This document shows, in pieces, positions 45,459-54,091 of a stretch of 64,000 nucleotides of DNA. This stretch comes from an uncultured Pseudomonadota bacterium (lineage in GTDB: Bacteria > Pseudomonadota > Gammaproteobacteria > Ga0077536), in the NCBI GenBank assembly GCA_903825645.1, contig CAIKBL010000013.1, positions 1-64,000 of the forward strand, read 5' to 3'. Both the position numbers and the translations under genes were made by a program. How positions within the stretch are numbered: position 1 is the stretch's first letter; each line of letters opens with the position of its first letter. The notes below the pieces were generated by a model. The model had not been told where the DNA came from. It worked only from the letters and a program-made list of their open reading frames with translations, and ran no database searches.

Positions 45459-45896
45459 TTGCGCGGTTCTCGGTATCTTCTCCGCAACGGTCGGCAGATT
45501 CTCCTGAGCAGTGTCGTGTTGTGTAATCTCGGTTGTGTTTCGATCGCAAACCGAGGCCCAGCGGACGTTCATTGCAAAATGCCGTCGCAAGAGATGACGC
45601 GTGATGTGCTTTATTTTGGACGCGGTCCCGGCGTTGATGAGAACGCTTGACGAGTATTCCTAGCGAGGAGTGTGACACCTAGATTTCCGGCAGGACTCAC
45701 GGTCGTGGATGCGGCCGGGCAATGGCGTGATGCAGGCGGTACGGTCGAGCAGGAATCAGCAAAAATTCTGATCATTCTCCACCGTCAAGGGGACGCCGAA
45801 AACGCCGCGATTGAGCAAATCATGACAATCTATAAGCAGCGATTTATCCAGGTCTCGGTGCTGCGAGAAACGGGCGTTGTCTGCGCTGAATTTTAA
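45459..45896 (+). pseudogene. DUF3574 protein gene interrupted by one in-frame UGA
   Basis: One frame gives a lipoprotein-like start (LLSSVVLCNLGC), then DVLYFGRGPGVDENA, a UGA at 45648-45650, and RVFLARSVTPRFPAGLTVVD... to SVLRETGVVCAEF. From memory of the DUF3574 pattern (EWxxFLxxxVTPRFPDG) the UGA occupies a conserved Trp codon, so TGG to TGA is the simplest change. The frame is otherwise intact. The start is uncertain: TTG 45459 or GTG 45516 are options. It could be a recent pseudogene or a read-through gene. Confidence 0.72.
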
Positions 45897-45934
45897 CGCG
45901 ATGTCCATAAGCAGAAAATAGGCAGGCACGGACG

Positions 45935-46873
45935 ATGCTCACATTGTCACGAGTCAAACACCGCTATCGGAGTGCCTTTATGGATAGCGCGCGCTGGGCG
46001 GCGTTTGTGGCGCGCCCGGATGATATGTTGATTTTCACCGCTTATAAACCGGGCACGACCTGGCTGCAAATGATCTGCTCGCTACTGATTTTTCGCGGAG
46101 ATCCGCCCGCACCCCTCGCAGAGCTCTCACCTTGGCTTGATTTGCGTCCTTAACCACTTCCGGCATTATTAGAAAAATATGAAGCACAGACGCATCGACG
46201 CTTGATAAAAACCCATACCCCACTGGATGGGCTACCTTATTTTCCCCAAGCGACTTATCTGATTTGTGGGCGAGACCCGCGGGATGCCTATATTTCCATG
46301 CAGCATCACAGGGCCAATCAGAATGTAAAACGTGTGGTTGATATGATGCAGATGCGGGGCGAAGAATTGATGCCGAGCTCGGATATCCCCGCAGATCTAA
46401 ATAAGACGTTTCAATGATGGTTTTCGCGCGGCAGTTTCCCCTGGGAGAAAGATGGCTAGCCGTTCTGGTCAGTGTTCCATCATCTGGAGACTTTCTGGGA
46501 ATTCCGTCATTTACCCAACGTAAATTTTGTTCATTACGCGGATCTTGAAAAAGATCTGGAGGGGCAAATGCGCCGCGTCGCTGGGATCCTCGGGATCGAG
46601 GTCGACGAGCGACAGTGGACGGGCCTGATTAAAGCCGCCACCTTTGAAGAGATGGGGCGAAATGCAGATTGGACGGCACCCGATACCGATCTCGCGATTC
46701 TGCATGATAATGTTCGTTTCTTCCACAGAGGCACCAATGGAAAATGACGGGACGTCCTGTCGACGTCGAGATTGGAGCGCTACGCGGAAGTCGTGAGTGA
46801 ACGCCAGCCAGCGGCGATGATGCGGTGGTTGGAAGATGGCTCGAGCGTGGTTGGCGATCCTAAACAGCTTTAA
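45935..46873 (+). pseudogene. sulfotransferase family gene with four in-frame stop codons
   Basis: A single frame of 313 codons encodes a cytosolic-type sulfotransferase: PAPS loop YKPGTTWLQM, IKTHTPLDGLPY, the 3'-phosphate motif CGRDPRDAYISM, FPWEKDG.PFWSVFHH, FVHYADLEKDLEGQMRR and FFHRGTNGK. It is interrupted by TAA at 46151, TGA at 46415, TAG at 46457 and TGA at 46745, yet shows no frameshift. The last TGA replaces the Trp after GTNGK. All four can arise by single C-to-T or G-to-A changes. Functional genes would transfer sulfate from PAPS to an alcohol. It is almost certainly not expressed as a full protein. Confidence 0.88.
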
Positions 46874-46887
46874 ATGAAGGAATTCTA

Positions 46888-47460
46888 ATGCAGACGCTCA
46901 CTTATTTTTCGGCCATGTCGGAAAGCACGATCAAGGATTGGGAACTGATTGTTCCTGAGCAACGGAAATTTATTAGTCAGTTGCCTGAAAGAATTCTAGC
47001 GCATTTGTCGCTCCTCGCGGGCGACTACGGCGGTTATCCGGTCGACCGTCTGCAGCACAGCCTGCAGACGGCCAGTCTTGCAGCACGTGCAGGTGAAGAA
47101 GATGAATACGTCGTGTGTGCCTTGCTTCATGATCTCGGCGATACGTTGGGCAGCGCCAACCATGCCGATGTGTCGGCCGCAATATTACAGCCGTTCGTAT
47201 CGCCGGAAAATTTCTGGATGGTAAAACATCACGCGATTTTTCAAGGATACAACTTCTTTCATTACATCGGGATGGACAGAAATCTTAGGGAAGAATTTCG
47301 AGAAAATCCGAATTTTGAACGGACGGAGGCCTTCATCGCGTGTTACGACGATCCGGCGTTCGATGCCGGGCGTCCAGTGCTTTCGCTGGAGACCTTTGCG
47401 CCGCTTGTTCGTCAGGTATTTAGCAAGCCTAAGCACAGTCTCTATCAGCGCATGCTCTGA
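46888..47460 (+). CDS. HD-domain protein, PhnZ/oxygenase-like or phosphohydrolase
   Basis: The 190-residue protein has HD-superfamily metal ligands in order: H57 (LQHSLQ), H81-D82 (ALLHDLGDTL), H92 (ANHADV), H114/H115 (VKHHAIFQGY) and a late CYDDPAFD. The layout resembles the small HD proteins related to PhnZ/TmpB, which are mixed-valent di-iron oxygenases, but phosphohydrolase function cannot be excluded. The start at ATG 46888 has AAGGAAT upstream. It follows the dead sulfotransferase and precedes the thiolase. Confidence 0.8.
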   Translation: MQTLTYFSAMSESTIKDWELIVPEQRKFISQLPERILAHLSLLAGDYGGYPVDRLQHSLQTASLAARAGEEDEYVVCALLHDLGDTLGSANHADVSAAILQPFVSPENFWMVKHHAIFQGYNFFHYIGMDRNLREEFRENPNFERTEAFIACYDDPAFDAGRPVLSLETFAPLVRQVFSKPKHSLYQRML

Positions 47461-47513
47461 ACGAAATTGAGGTAAAGGTCGGCTGCGGCGGTCTCTAACG
47501 AGAGGGTGAAAGC

Positions 47514-48764
47514 ATGATTGATGTCTACATTGTAGGCGCGTTTTGTACGCAGTTTGGGAAGCGCCCGGACACGTCGGTGAAAGCGCTGACGCGCGAAGCA
47601 TACTTGGGAGCGCTCGCGGATGCGGGGATGGCCGATGGTGGCGGGATAGAGTCCGCTTGGTTCGGGAATTGCGGCATGTGGACGGAGGGTCAGGGCAGTA
47701 TTAGGGGTCAGGTCTGCATGACGCCCCTGGTACAGGAGGGGTTGTTTCCGGAGCGGGCGCCCTTGATCAATGTTGAGGGCGGTTGTGCGACGGCGTCGCT
47801 ATCGTTGCAAGGTGCCTGGAAGGATATCCTGAGCGGACAGGCAGATATGTGCGTCGCGCTCGGGGTTGAGAAGACGTTTTATCCCGGTGCACCAGAAAAA
47901 ACGGTTGCTTTGTTCGAGGGTGGTATCGATTGCTACGATCCGGCTGAATGGCAGGCCTACTACCGCGCGGCGGGGGAGACCGCCGGGAAGCCGTTTGCCC
48001 CCGGGACAGACCGGACCATCTTCATGGATACCTACGCGATGCAGGCGTGTTACCACATGAAGCGGCATGGGACGACGCAGCGTCAGATTGCGGCCGGCGC
48101 GGCGAAAAATCACAACATGGGTGCGCTCAATCCAAAAGCGCAATATCGATTTCGCATGACCCCAGAGGAGGTGATGGCCGATCGCGCGGTGTCTTTCCCA
48201 CTGACACGTGCGATGTGCGCGCCGATCGGTGACGGTGCGGCGGCGGCAATTGTGGTTTCTGCTCGAAAACTGCGCGAACTGCCGGCCAGCGTTCGTGAGC
48301 GGGCGATTAGAATCAGGGGATGGGGCCTTTCCGGTGGCAAGTATCGGACCCTTGAAGAGCCCGGGCTGAGTCAGATGGCGGCACGTAAGGCCTACGCCAT
48401 GGCGGATCTGATGCCGACGGACATTGATGTGGCGGAAGTACATGATGCGACCTCCTTCTGCGAAATTTATCAAGTTGAAATGATGGGCTTCTGCGCCATT
48501 GGCGAGGGAGGTCCGTTGGTGGAGGCGGGCGGCACCGCACTCGGCGGCGTGATTCCGGTCAATACCTCCGGTGGTCTTGTGTCTAAGGGACACCCGGTGG
48601 GGGCGACAGGCTTATCGATGGTTTTCGAGCTTTGTCAGCAACTCCGATGGGAAGCCGCGGAGAGGCAGGTCGAGGGTGCGCGTGTCGGGTTAGCGGAAAA
48701 TGGCGGAGGTGTGATCGGTTTTGATGAGGCGGCTTGTTCCGTATTGATCCTTGGTAAAACGTAG
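47514..48764 (+). CDS. thiolase family protein (SCP-x/acetyl-CoA acetyltransferase type)
   Basis: The 416-residue thiolase-fold protein has nucleophile C91 (VEGGCATAS), HDAT (AEVHDATSFCEIYQ) and GHPVGATG with the catalytic His. The final motif, Cys-x-Gly-Gly in classical thiolases, reads AENGGGVIGFDE, so the second Cys is replaced by Asn, as in SCP2-type thiolases. It would split or form 3-ketoacyl-CoA, with steroid or branched substrates common in this group. It lies upstream of the di-iron monooxygenase, separated by a hairpin. Confidence 0.88.
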   Translation: MIDVYIVGAFCTQFGKRPDTSVKALTREAYLGALADAGMADGGGIESAWFGNCGMWTEGQGSIRGQVCMTPLVQEGLFPERAPLINVEGGCATASLSLQGAWKDILSGQADMCVALGVEKTFYPGAPEKTVALFEGGIDCYDPAEWQAYYRAAGETAGKPFAPGTDRTIFMDTYAMQACYHMKRHGTTQRQIAAGAAKNHNMGALNPKAQYRFRMTPEEVMADRAVSFPLTRAMCAPIGDGAAAAIVVSARKLRELPASVRERAIRIRGWGLSGGKYRTLEEPGLSQMAARKAYAMADLMPTDIDVAEVHDATSFCEIYQVEMMGFCAIGEGGPLVEAGGTALGGVIPVNTSGGLVSKGHPVGATGLSMVFELCQQLRWEAAERQVEGARVGLAENGGGVIGFDEAACSVLILGKT

Positions 48765-48779
48765 AAACCAAGTAGAGCA

Positions 48780-48808
48780 TTCTAAATGCTGCTATGCAGC
48801 ATTTAGAA
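48780..48808 (+). terminator. strong hairpin after the thiolase gene
   Basis: Perfect 12-base arms TTCTAAATGCTG and CAGCATTTAGAA enclose a CTATG loop, 16 bases after the thiolase stop and about 90 bases before the monooxygenase operon. No T run follows, so it may terminate weakly or act as an mRNA-stability or operator element. Confidence 0.55.
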
Positions 48809-48899
48809 GCGTAAGCGTAAACACCGCTTGGCGACTGCAGTGTGGTCGGTTAAGGTTCATTACACAATGTTGCGATACTGATCGCGTGGAGAGGAACAC

Positions 48900-50441
48900 A
48901 TGAAGAATGCCGATTTCATCAAAGCGCACGATCGCGTCAAGGATTTCGATTGGAAGGCTTCCTACAGCCCGGCCGCCGCGCGATACGACATGCCCTACAA
49001 GATCCCGACCAAGACCAGTGATCCCTTCCGTCATTTGGTTCGCGACTATTGCTCCATGGAGCGAGACAAGGATGATCGTCAGTACGGCGCGATGAGCGAC
49101 GTCATGGCACGTGCCAAGATGCCGGCAAAGGCTTCCGAGCGTTGGACCGAGGTGCTCAAAATTGCCTTGCCGCTGACCTGCTATGCGGAATACGCGGCCA
49201 TGAAATGCACCGGACAACTCGTCGAGGCGGTGGATAATGCCGAGTTGCGTCAGGGTTACCTCGCGCAGATGATTGATGAGGTGCGTCACGTCAATCAAGA
49301 GGCTCATCTGGTGCGCTATCTTTCGAAGCACTCGGTGGACGCCGAAGGCTTCGAACGCGGCTTCAAGCTGCGCAACAGCAATTTTCTCATGCGTGCAAGC
49401 CGTGCCTGTTTCGACAGCTTCTTCGCGGGCAACCCGATTGAGGGCGCCTTGAATCTGCAGGTGGTGGCGGAAACTGCTTACACCAACCCGCTATTTGTGA
49501 CCTTGACTGAAGTGGCGGCGGCGAACGGCGATCAGGCAACGCCGACGACCTTCTTGTCGGTCCAATCCGATGAGGCACGTCACATGGCGAACGGCTATGC
49601 CACGCTTGCCGCAATCGCCTCTGTGCCGGACAACTTGCCGCGGCTGCAACGCGATTTTGATTCGGCCTTTTGGCGCCAGCATACTTTTCTCGATACGTTC
49701 ATCTCGGCCGTCTATGACTACTTTCAGGAGAACCGGGGCGGCTCCTACCATGAAGCTTGGACAGAGTGGGTCGATCATGACTGGGCCGGTGGTTACATCG
49801 AGCGACTTGAACCTTTTGGTGTCAGCTTGCCACACGGCTGGGCTGAGGCGAAGGAGCGTGTGAAGTGGGTCGGTCACACCGCGATGATGATGCTGGCGGC
49901 GACTTGGCCCATGCAGTTCATTCGTATTGATCCCTTGAACGCGCGTGATTTCGACTGGTTCGAGCGCAAGTACCCGGGCTGGTACGATCGTTACGGCAAG
50001 TTCTGGGAAACCTACGCTGAGATGAGTGATCCCACTCATGGTCAACTTCCGATTTCGCTGCTGGGTAGTGTGCCACCCCTCTGCCGAGTCTGTCATATGC
50101 CGTGCGTATTCCCGCGCCCCGATATATCGACTCTGCGGATCAAGGATTTCGGTGGCCGCAAGCATGCCTTCTGCTCCGATGGTTGTGAACGGACTTTTGC
50201 GTTTGAGCCCCATCGCTATGCGGAAAGCCGTACTTGGGACGAGCATTTCGATGGCTATTCAATTGCCGAGTACATCGAGAAATGTGGCCTGCTACGAAAT
50301 GACGGCAAGACGCTCCTCGCGCAGCCCCATCTGCGTGCCGACAAGCGGTGGACACTGGATGACATACGTCGACAACAATTCTGTATCACCGATCCGTTGA
50401 AGAACCTCCCTTCTCAGGGCGCGGTGGTGGTATTGCAATGA
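48900..50441 (+). CDS. soluble di-iron monooxygenase hydroxylase, alpha (large) subunit
   Basis: The 513-residue protein has all six di-iron ligands of the bacterial multicomponent monooxygenases: E97 (CYAEYAA), E127 and H130 (DEVRH), E191 (AETAYTN), E225 and H228 (DEARH). The C-terminus holds the zinc-ribbon-like part with C395/C398 (CRVCHMPC) and C425/C429 (FCSDGC). It is the catalytic subunit that hydroxylates alkanes, alkenes, phenols or ethers. Length fits propane/alkene/phenol monooxygenase alpha subunits. ATG 48900 has GAGAGG upstream; the stop overlaps the beta gene. Confidence 0.95.
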   Translation: MKNADFIKAHDRVKDFDWKASYSPAAARYDMPYKIPTKTSDPFRHLVRDYCSMERDKDDRQYGAMSDVMARAKMPAKASERWTEVLKIALPLTCYAEYAAMKCTGQLVEAVDNAELRQGYLAQMIDEVRHVNQEAHLVRYLSKHSVDAEGFERGFKLRNSNFLMRASRACFDSFFAGNPIEGALNLQVVAETAYTNPLFVTLTEVAAANGDQATPTTFLSVQSDEARHMANGYATLAAIASVPDNLPRLQRDFDSAFWRQHTFLDTFISAVYDYFQENRGGSYHEAWTEWVDHDWAGGYIERLEPFGVSLPHGWAEAKERVKWVGHTAMMMLAATWPMQFIRIDPLNARDFDWFERKYPGWYDRYGKFWETYAEMSDPTHGQLPISLLGSVPPLCRVCHMPCVFPRPDISTLRIKDFGGRKHAFCSDGCERTFAFEPHRYAESRTWDEHFDGYSIAEYIEKCGLLRNDGKTLLAQPHLRADKRWTLDDIRRQQFCITDPLKNLPSQGAVVVLQ

Positions 50442-51520
50442 GTGACACGTCTAGCACCACCGCCAGCGTCGCTGGCAAGCTGACACGCGACTTCACCTTC
50501 ATTAAACCGGCTGCCCGACGTCTGACTGAGTATGAAGCGTTGACCGTTCACCAGCAGCCCGATGCGTGGGGCTTCGACAAGGTAGGCGCGAATCTGGAGG
50601 ATCCAGAATGGTACTTGTTGCGTCCTGATGGCCGGACCCTATGGTCTCAGGATTCGACTCGGCTGCGTCATGACGACTGGTATGCTTTTCGCGATCCGGC
50701 CCAGCAGTGGCAGCGTACTTACATCCGCCACCAGGAACAGCAGGAAACCTCGATCGCGCGTGCGACCGAAGATGCTGGGTTGGACGGCATGCTCAGCGCG
50801 TTGTCGCCAGCCTGGGTCAAGGATATTCTGTGTGGGCATTACCGCGCCTGGTCGTTTTTTGAGTACGCGATTTTCCGTTGCCTTGCCCCTGCACAACGCG
50901 AGGCCTTATCTGACACGCTGGGTAATCTACTGTGCTTTCAGAGTTTCGATCACTTGCGCCACGCGCAGGATGTCATCGTGTATCTGGTCGAGCTCGAGAA
51001 CGCTAATCCGGCGGTCGATGACGGTTTTGGCAAGCAGCAATGGCTAGAGTCGCCGGCCTATCAGCCTGCCCGCAAGCTGGCGGAAGAGATCATGGGAACC
51101 CACGACTGGGGAGAGCTGCTCGTTGGCTTGAATCTGGTGGTCGGGCCACTGTTGCAGCAGATGGCGGTCAGTGACTTGGTGCGCCGTAGCGCGTTGTTGA
51201 ACAACGACGTGGTGGCGTCGCACATCGTGATGACTGCAGAGCGCGATCGGCGTCGTAATTTGGCGGGAACTCAGGCTTTTGTCCGTATGATGGTCGCGTC
51301 CGGCAGTCCGCATGCAGCGCACAATCGCGAGGTGATCCAAAGCTGGATAGACGACTGGAGCGCGCGCGCCGAGACGGCGGCGGTGGCCTTGACGCCGGTC
51401 TACGAGGTGGCGCCGGTCAAAGGATTGAGCTTCGGCCGCTCGTACGCCGAGGCGCGTGCGGCGTGCGCCTCGCTGGTCCGCGAACTCGGGTTCGCCAGCG
51501 CGTTGGACCGACAATCATGA
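50438..51520 (+). CDS. soluble di-iron monooxygenase hydroxylase, beta subunit
   Basis: The 360-residue protein is the ferritin-like beta subunit of the hydroxylase: KPAARRLTEYEALTVHQQPD near the start, then RHDDWYAFRDPAQQWQRTYI, WSFFEYAIFRCLAPAQREAL and SFDHLRHAQDVIVYLVELE. As usual, it lacks a complete set of iron ligands. It starts inside the alpha stop (ATGA) and its own stop overlaps the coupling-protein gene. Confidence 0.93.
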   Translation: MSDTSSTTASVAGKLTRDFTFIKPAARRLTEYEALTVHQQPDAWGFDKVGANLEDPEWYLLRPDGRTLWSQDSTRLRHDDWYAFRDPAQQWQRTYIRHQEQQETSIARATEDAGLDGMLSALSPAWVKDILCGHYRAWSFFEYAIFRCLAPAQREALSDTLGNLLCFQSFDHLRHAQDVIVYLVELENANPAVDDGFGKQQWLESPAYQPARKLAEEIMGTHDWGELLVGLNLVVGPLLQQMAVSDLVRRSALLNNDVVASHIVMTAERDRRRNLAGTQAFVRMMVASGSPHAAHNREVIQSWIDDWSARAETAAVALTPVYEVAPVKGLSFGRSYAEARAACASLVRELGFASALDRQS

Positions 51521-51831
51521 GCGAATTACGGGGTGGCCGCACGGACGTTTCCCTGGTGCTCATGCAGGGATCGCCTGAGGCACAGGCGACCCTTGACGTA
51601 CTACAGCGAGCGGATCCGGATGTGGTGGTGGCGGACCACGGGACTTACTGGAAGATTACAGCGCCAGGGGGTCGTATCGAAGTTGATTTGAACGTGGTGG
51701 CGGAGGAGTTGGGTACCGAGCTGACAATGTCACAATGGCTGGTGATCATGTCGACCTATGTCGGGCGCGTCATGACCGAGCCGGATAAGTTTATCCTAAC
51801 CAGCGATGTCACCCAGATGCATCGTGTATAA
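51517..51831 (+). CDS. monooxygenase coupling/effector protein (MmoB/DmpM family)
   Basis: The 104-residue protein starts at ATG 51517, overlapping the beta stop (ATGA). It has the family pattern VSLVLMQGSPEAQATLDVLQ, YWKITAPGGRIEVDLNVVAEELG and SQWLVIMSTYVGRV. It has no cofactor and binds the hydroxylase to tune oxygen activation and product specificity. Third gene of the operon. Confidence 0.93.
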   Translation: MSELRGGRTDVSLVLMQGSPEAQATLDVLQRADPDVVVADHGTYWKITAPGGRIEVDLNVVAEELGTELTMSQWLVIMSTYVGRVMTEPDKFILTSDVTQMHRV

Positions 51832-51848
51832 CGATCGGTCGAGCCTTC

Positions 51849-52871
51849 ATGAGTGAAGTTGAATACCTTGTCGAGCTAGAGCCCGGCGGCCAAACTTTTA
51901 AGTGCGGTGAAGACGAGACCATCCTCGATGGGGCGTTACGCCAAGGTATAGCGCTGCTGTACGGCTGCCGGCATGGTCGCTGTTCGACCTGCAAATATCT
52001 CGTCGAAGATGGCGAGGTCGATGTCGGTGACGTCACGGCCTATGCCCTACCGGACAATGAGCGCGAAGCGGGCTGGGCCTTGCTGTGTCGTGCCCGACCC
52101 CTGAGCGATGTCCTTATCCGCGACCATAAGCTGCCGGATGAACGCGTATTGCCGCTGCTGACACCGATGCGTGTTGACGCAACGGTTGCCGCGGTTATCC
52201 AGCTGACGCCCGAATTGTGGCAGCTCGATGTGGCATTGCCCACCGCGCTGCACTTCTACGCCGGTCAGTTTGTTGAACTTGGATTGGGCGAAAAAGAGGC
52301 CGTGTTGTGGCGCAGCTATTCGATGTCATCACCCCCCTCTTCTAGTCATCGACTCAGCTTTGTCATCAAGCGTATCGAGGGTGGTGCGTTCTCTGGGGCT
52401 ATCGAACATCTCGAGGCTGGACGCACTATTGCAGTGCGCGGCCCCTTTGGAGCAAGTTACCTACGCGCGGGGAGCCGCCCTGTCTTGCTGTGTGCCATCG
52501 GCTCGGGACTGGCGCCTATCCTGTCGATGCTGCGGGACGCTGGTGAATCCGGCGATAGGCGCGCCTTTACCTTATTCTACGGTGCACGCCGGCCCCAAGA
52601 CCTGGCTTACCTCGAAGAATTACGTGACTGCTGGGGGCTGCAGCTCGCGTTCGTACCGACGTTGGATGGCCTGGAAGACGGCGATGTATGGTCTGGCGCC
52701 ACGGGTACCGTCACGCGCGCGGTGCAACATGCGGTAGAGAGTGCTCGGGACGTCGACGCGTATCTCTGTGGTGCACCCCCTATGTGCGAAACCGTCGGTC
52801 GCTTGCTGAGCGCCAAAGGTCTGCCGGTTGAGCAGTTGTTCTTTGACCGCTTTTTTGCGGCGTCGGCCTGA
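51849..52871 (+). CDS. monooxygenase reductase (2Fe-2S ferredoxin / FAD / NAD)
   Basis: The 340-residue reductase has an N-terminal chloroplast-type ferredoxin with C40, C45, C48 and C80 (YGCRHGRCSTCKY ... LLC), an FAD-binding RSYSMSSPPSSSHRLSF and a nucleotide-binding lobe (CAIGSGLAPILSMLRD). It passes electrons from NADH to the di-iron hydroxylase. It is fourth in the order alpha, beta, coupling, reductase. No gamma subunit or MimG-type chaperonin gene is present. Confidence 0.94.
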   Translation: MSEVEYLVELEPGGQTFKCGEDETILDGALRQGIALLYGCRHGRCSTCKYLVEDGEVDVGDVTAYALPDNEREAGWALLCRARPLSDVLIRDHKLPDERVLPLLTPMRVDATVAAVIQLTPELWQLDVALPTALHFYAGQFVELGLGEKEAVLWRSYSMSSPPSSSHRLSFVIKRIEGGAFSGAIEHLEAGRTIAVRGPFGASYLRAGSRPVLLCAIGSGLAPILSMLRDAGESGDRRAFTLFYGARRPQDLAYLEELRDCWGLQLAFVPTLDGLEDGDVWSGATGTVTRAVQHAVESARDVDAYLCGAPPMCETVGRLLSAKGLPVEQLFFDRFFAASA

Positions 52872-52949
52872 GGGCGAGCACGCTTTCACAAAGTCGGCGT
52901 CGCTGACACCGACTGCGCCGCGTGCAGCCCGCCCGCGCAATGGGGTGTT

Positions 52950-52967
52950 GATGCCGCTACCGGCATC
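52950..52967. terminator. hairpin downstream of the monooxygenase operon
   Basis: Arms GATGCCG and CGGCATC flank a CTAC loop about 80 bases after the reductase stop and 90 bases before the convergent MetE-like gene. No T tract, so termination is only possible. The rest of 52872-53059 shows nothing recognisable. Confidence 0.4.
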
Positions 52968-53059
52968 GTCCTGAAGATCGACCACGCCGGCCTACGACGA
53001 AGTCAGAGAGTAGCCGTGCGCCAGAAGACTTTGCGCCGTACAACGTTTTCCTATCCCGC

Positions 53060-54091
53060 TCAGGTAAATTCCGCGCGCACGATTCTGGCGGCATCTACCA
53101 AGGCTTTCAATTTGCCGAAAGCCGACTCTCGGGTTAAATATTTCAAGCCACAGTCAGGTGCCGGCATCAGCTGATCGGCGCTGACAAACGGCAAGGCACG
53201 ACGGATCCGGTCAACTAATGTGGGTACAGACTCAACTTCGTTAGTCGACAAATCAATCACACCGAGCACGATGGTCTTCTGGGAAAGGTCGCGGAGCACG
53301 CCGAGATCGAGGTGGGGTTGTGCCGCCTCGATCGAGATCTGGTTGACCACGCAGTCCGCGAGTTGGGCAAGGAACGCGTACGCTTTGGGTTTCTGAGCGG
53401 AAACGACGAATCCATAGCCGAAGCAAAGATGGACCGCCGTGGTCGTTTGCAGGCCTTCGAGTGCTCTGTTGATGGCCTTGACGCCATACCGCACGGCGCC
53501 ATCAGGGTCACTTCTCAACCAGGGCTCATCGAGCTGAATCACGTCCACCCCGGCGGCCTCGAGATCACGAGCCTCCGCGTTAACGATCGCCGCGTAGGCC
53601 ATGGCAAGCGCCTCCTCGTCCCCGTAGAACTCGTCATAGGCTTGCTTAGCCAGGGTAAAAGGTCCGGGCAAGGTGATTTTTGTTAAGCGACTGGTATTTT
53701 TTTTGAGAAACAGGAGACCGTCTACCTCAATTGGGCCGGGCCGTCCCAGAGGACCGACGACGCGCGGCACCGGAATTTCAAAATCCTCCACCCGACGAAT
53801 GTAGGGGTTTTCCATCGCGATGCCCGTAAGCGAGGTCGCGAAGCGATTCGAGTAACTCTCCCGGCGTATTTCTCCGTCGGTAATGATGTCGATTCCCGCC
53901 CGCTCCTGCTCGCGGATGGCGAGGAGTGTCGCATCGTCCTGTGCCTCTTTCAGATAGGCTGGCAGGACCCGCCAAATTTCGTGCGCTTGTACGCGAGGAA
54001 CTAGTTTGGCCTTGAGTATTGCGTGATCGACCAGCCAGGACGGTTGCGGATAGCTGCCGATGACGGCGGTAGCCAACGGGGGAAATTTCAT
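53060..54091 (-). CDS. cobalamin-independent methionine synthase C-terminal type (core MetE)
   Basis: The 343-residue protein covers only the catalytic barrel of MetE, which is normally about 750 residues. Zinc ligands are visible: His and Cys in AVHLCFGYGF, Glu in NQISIEAAQP and Cys in PAPDCGLKYL. Further family markers are AVIGSYPQPSWL, ITDGEIRRESY and VIQLDEPWL. It may methylate homocysteine from a small methyl donor or corrinoid protein, or act on another thiol. It is not fused and no partner is adjacent. It is divergent from PBP7. Confidence 0.85.
   Translation of the reverse strand: MKFPPLATAVIGSYPQPSWLVDHAILKAKLVPRVQAHEIWRVLPAYLKEAQDDATLLAIREQERAGIDIITDGEIRRESYSNRFATSLTGIAMENPYIRRVEDFEIPVPRVVGPLGRPGPIEVDGLLFLKKNTSRLTKITLPGPFTLAKQAYDEFYGDEEALAMAYAAIVNAEARDLEAAGVDVIQLDEPWLRSDPDGAVRYGVKAINRALEGLQTTTAVHLCFGYGFVVSAQKPKAYAFLAQLADCVVNQISIEAAQPHLDLGVLRDLSQKTIVLGVIDLSTNEVESVPTLVDRIRRALPFVSADQLMPAPDCGLKYLTRESAFGKLKALVDAARIVRAEFT

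Noticed and set aside
45648-46747. UGA read as Trp (alternative genetic code)
   Set aside because: UGA ends many intact genes here, often in ATGA overlaps, and the sulfotransferase also contains TAA and TAG.
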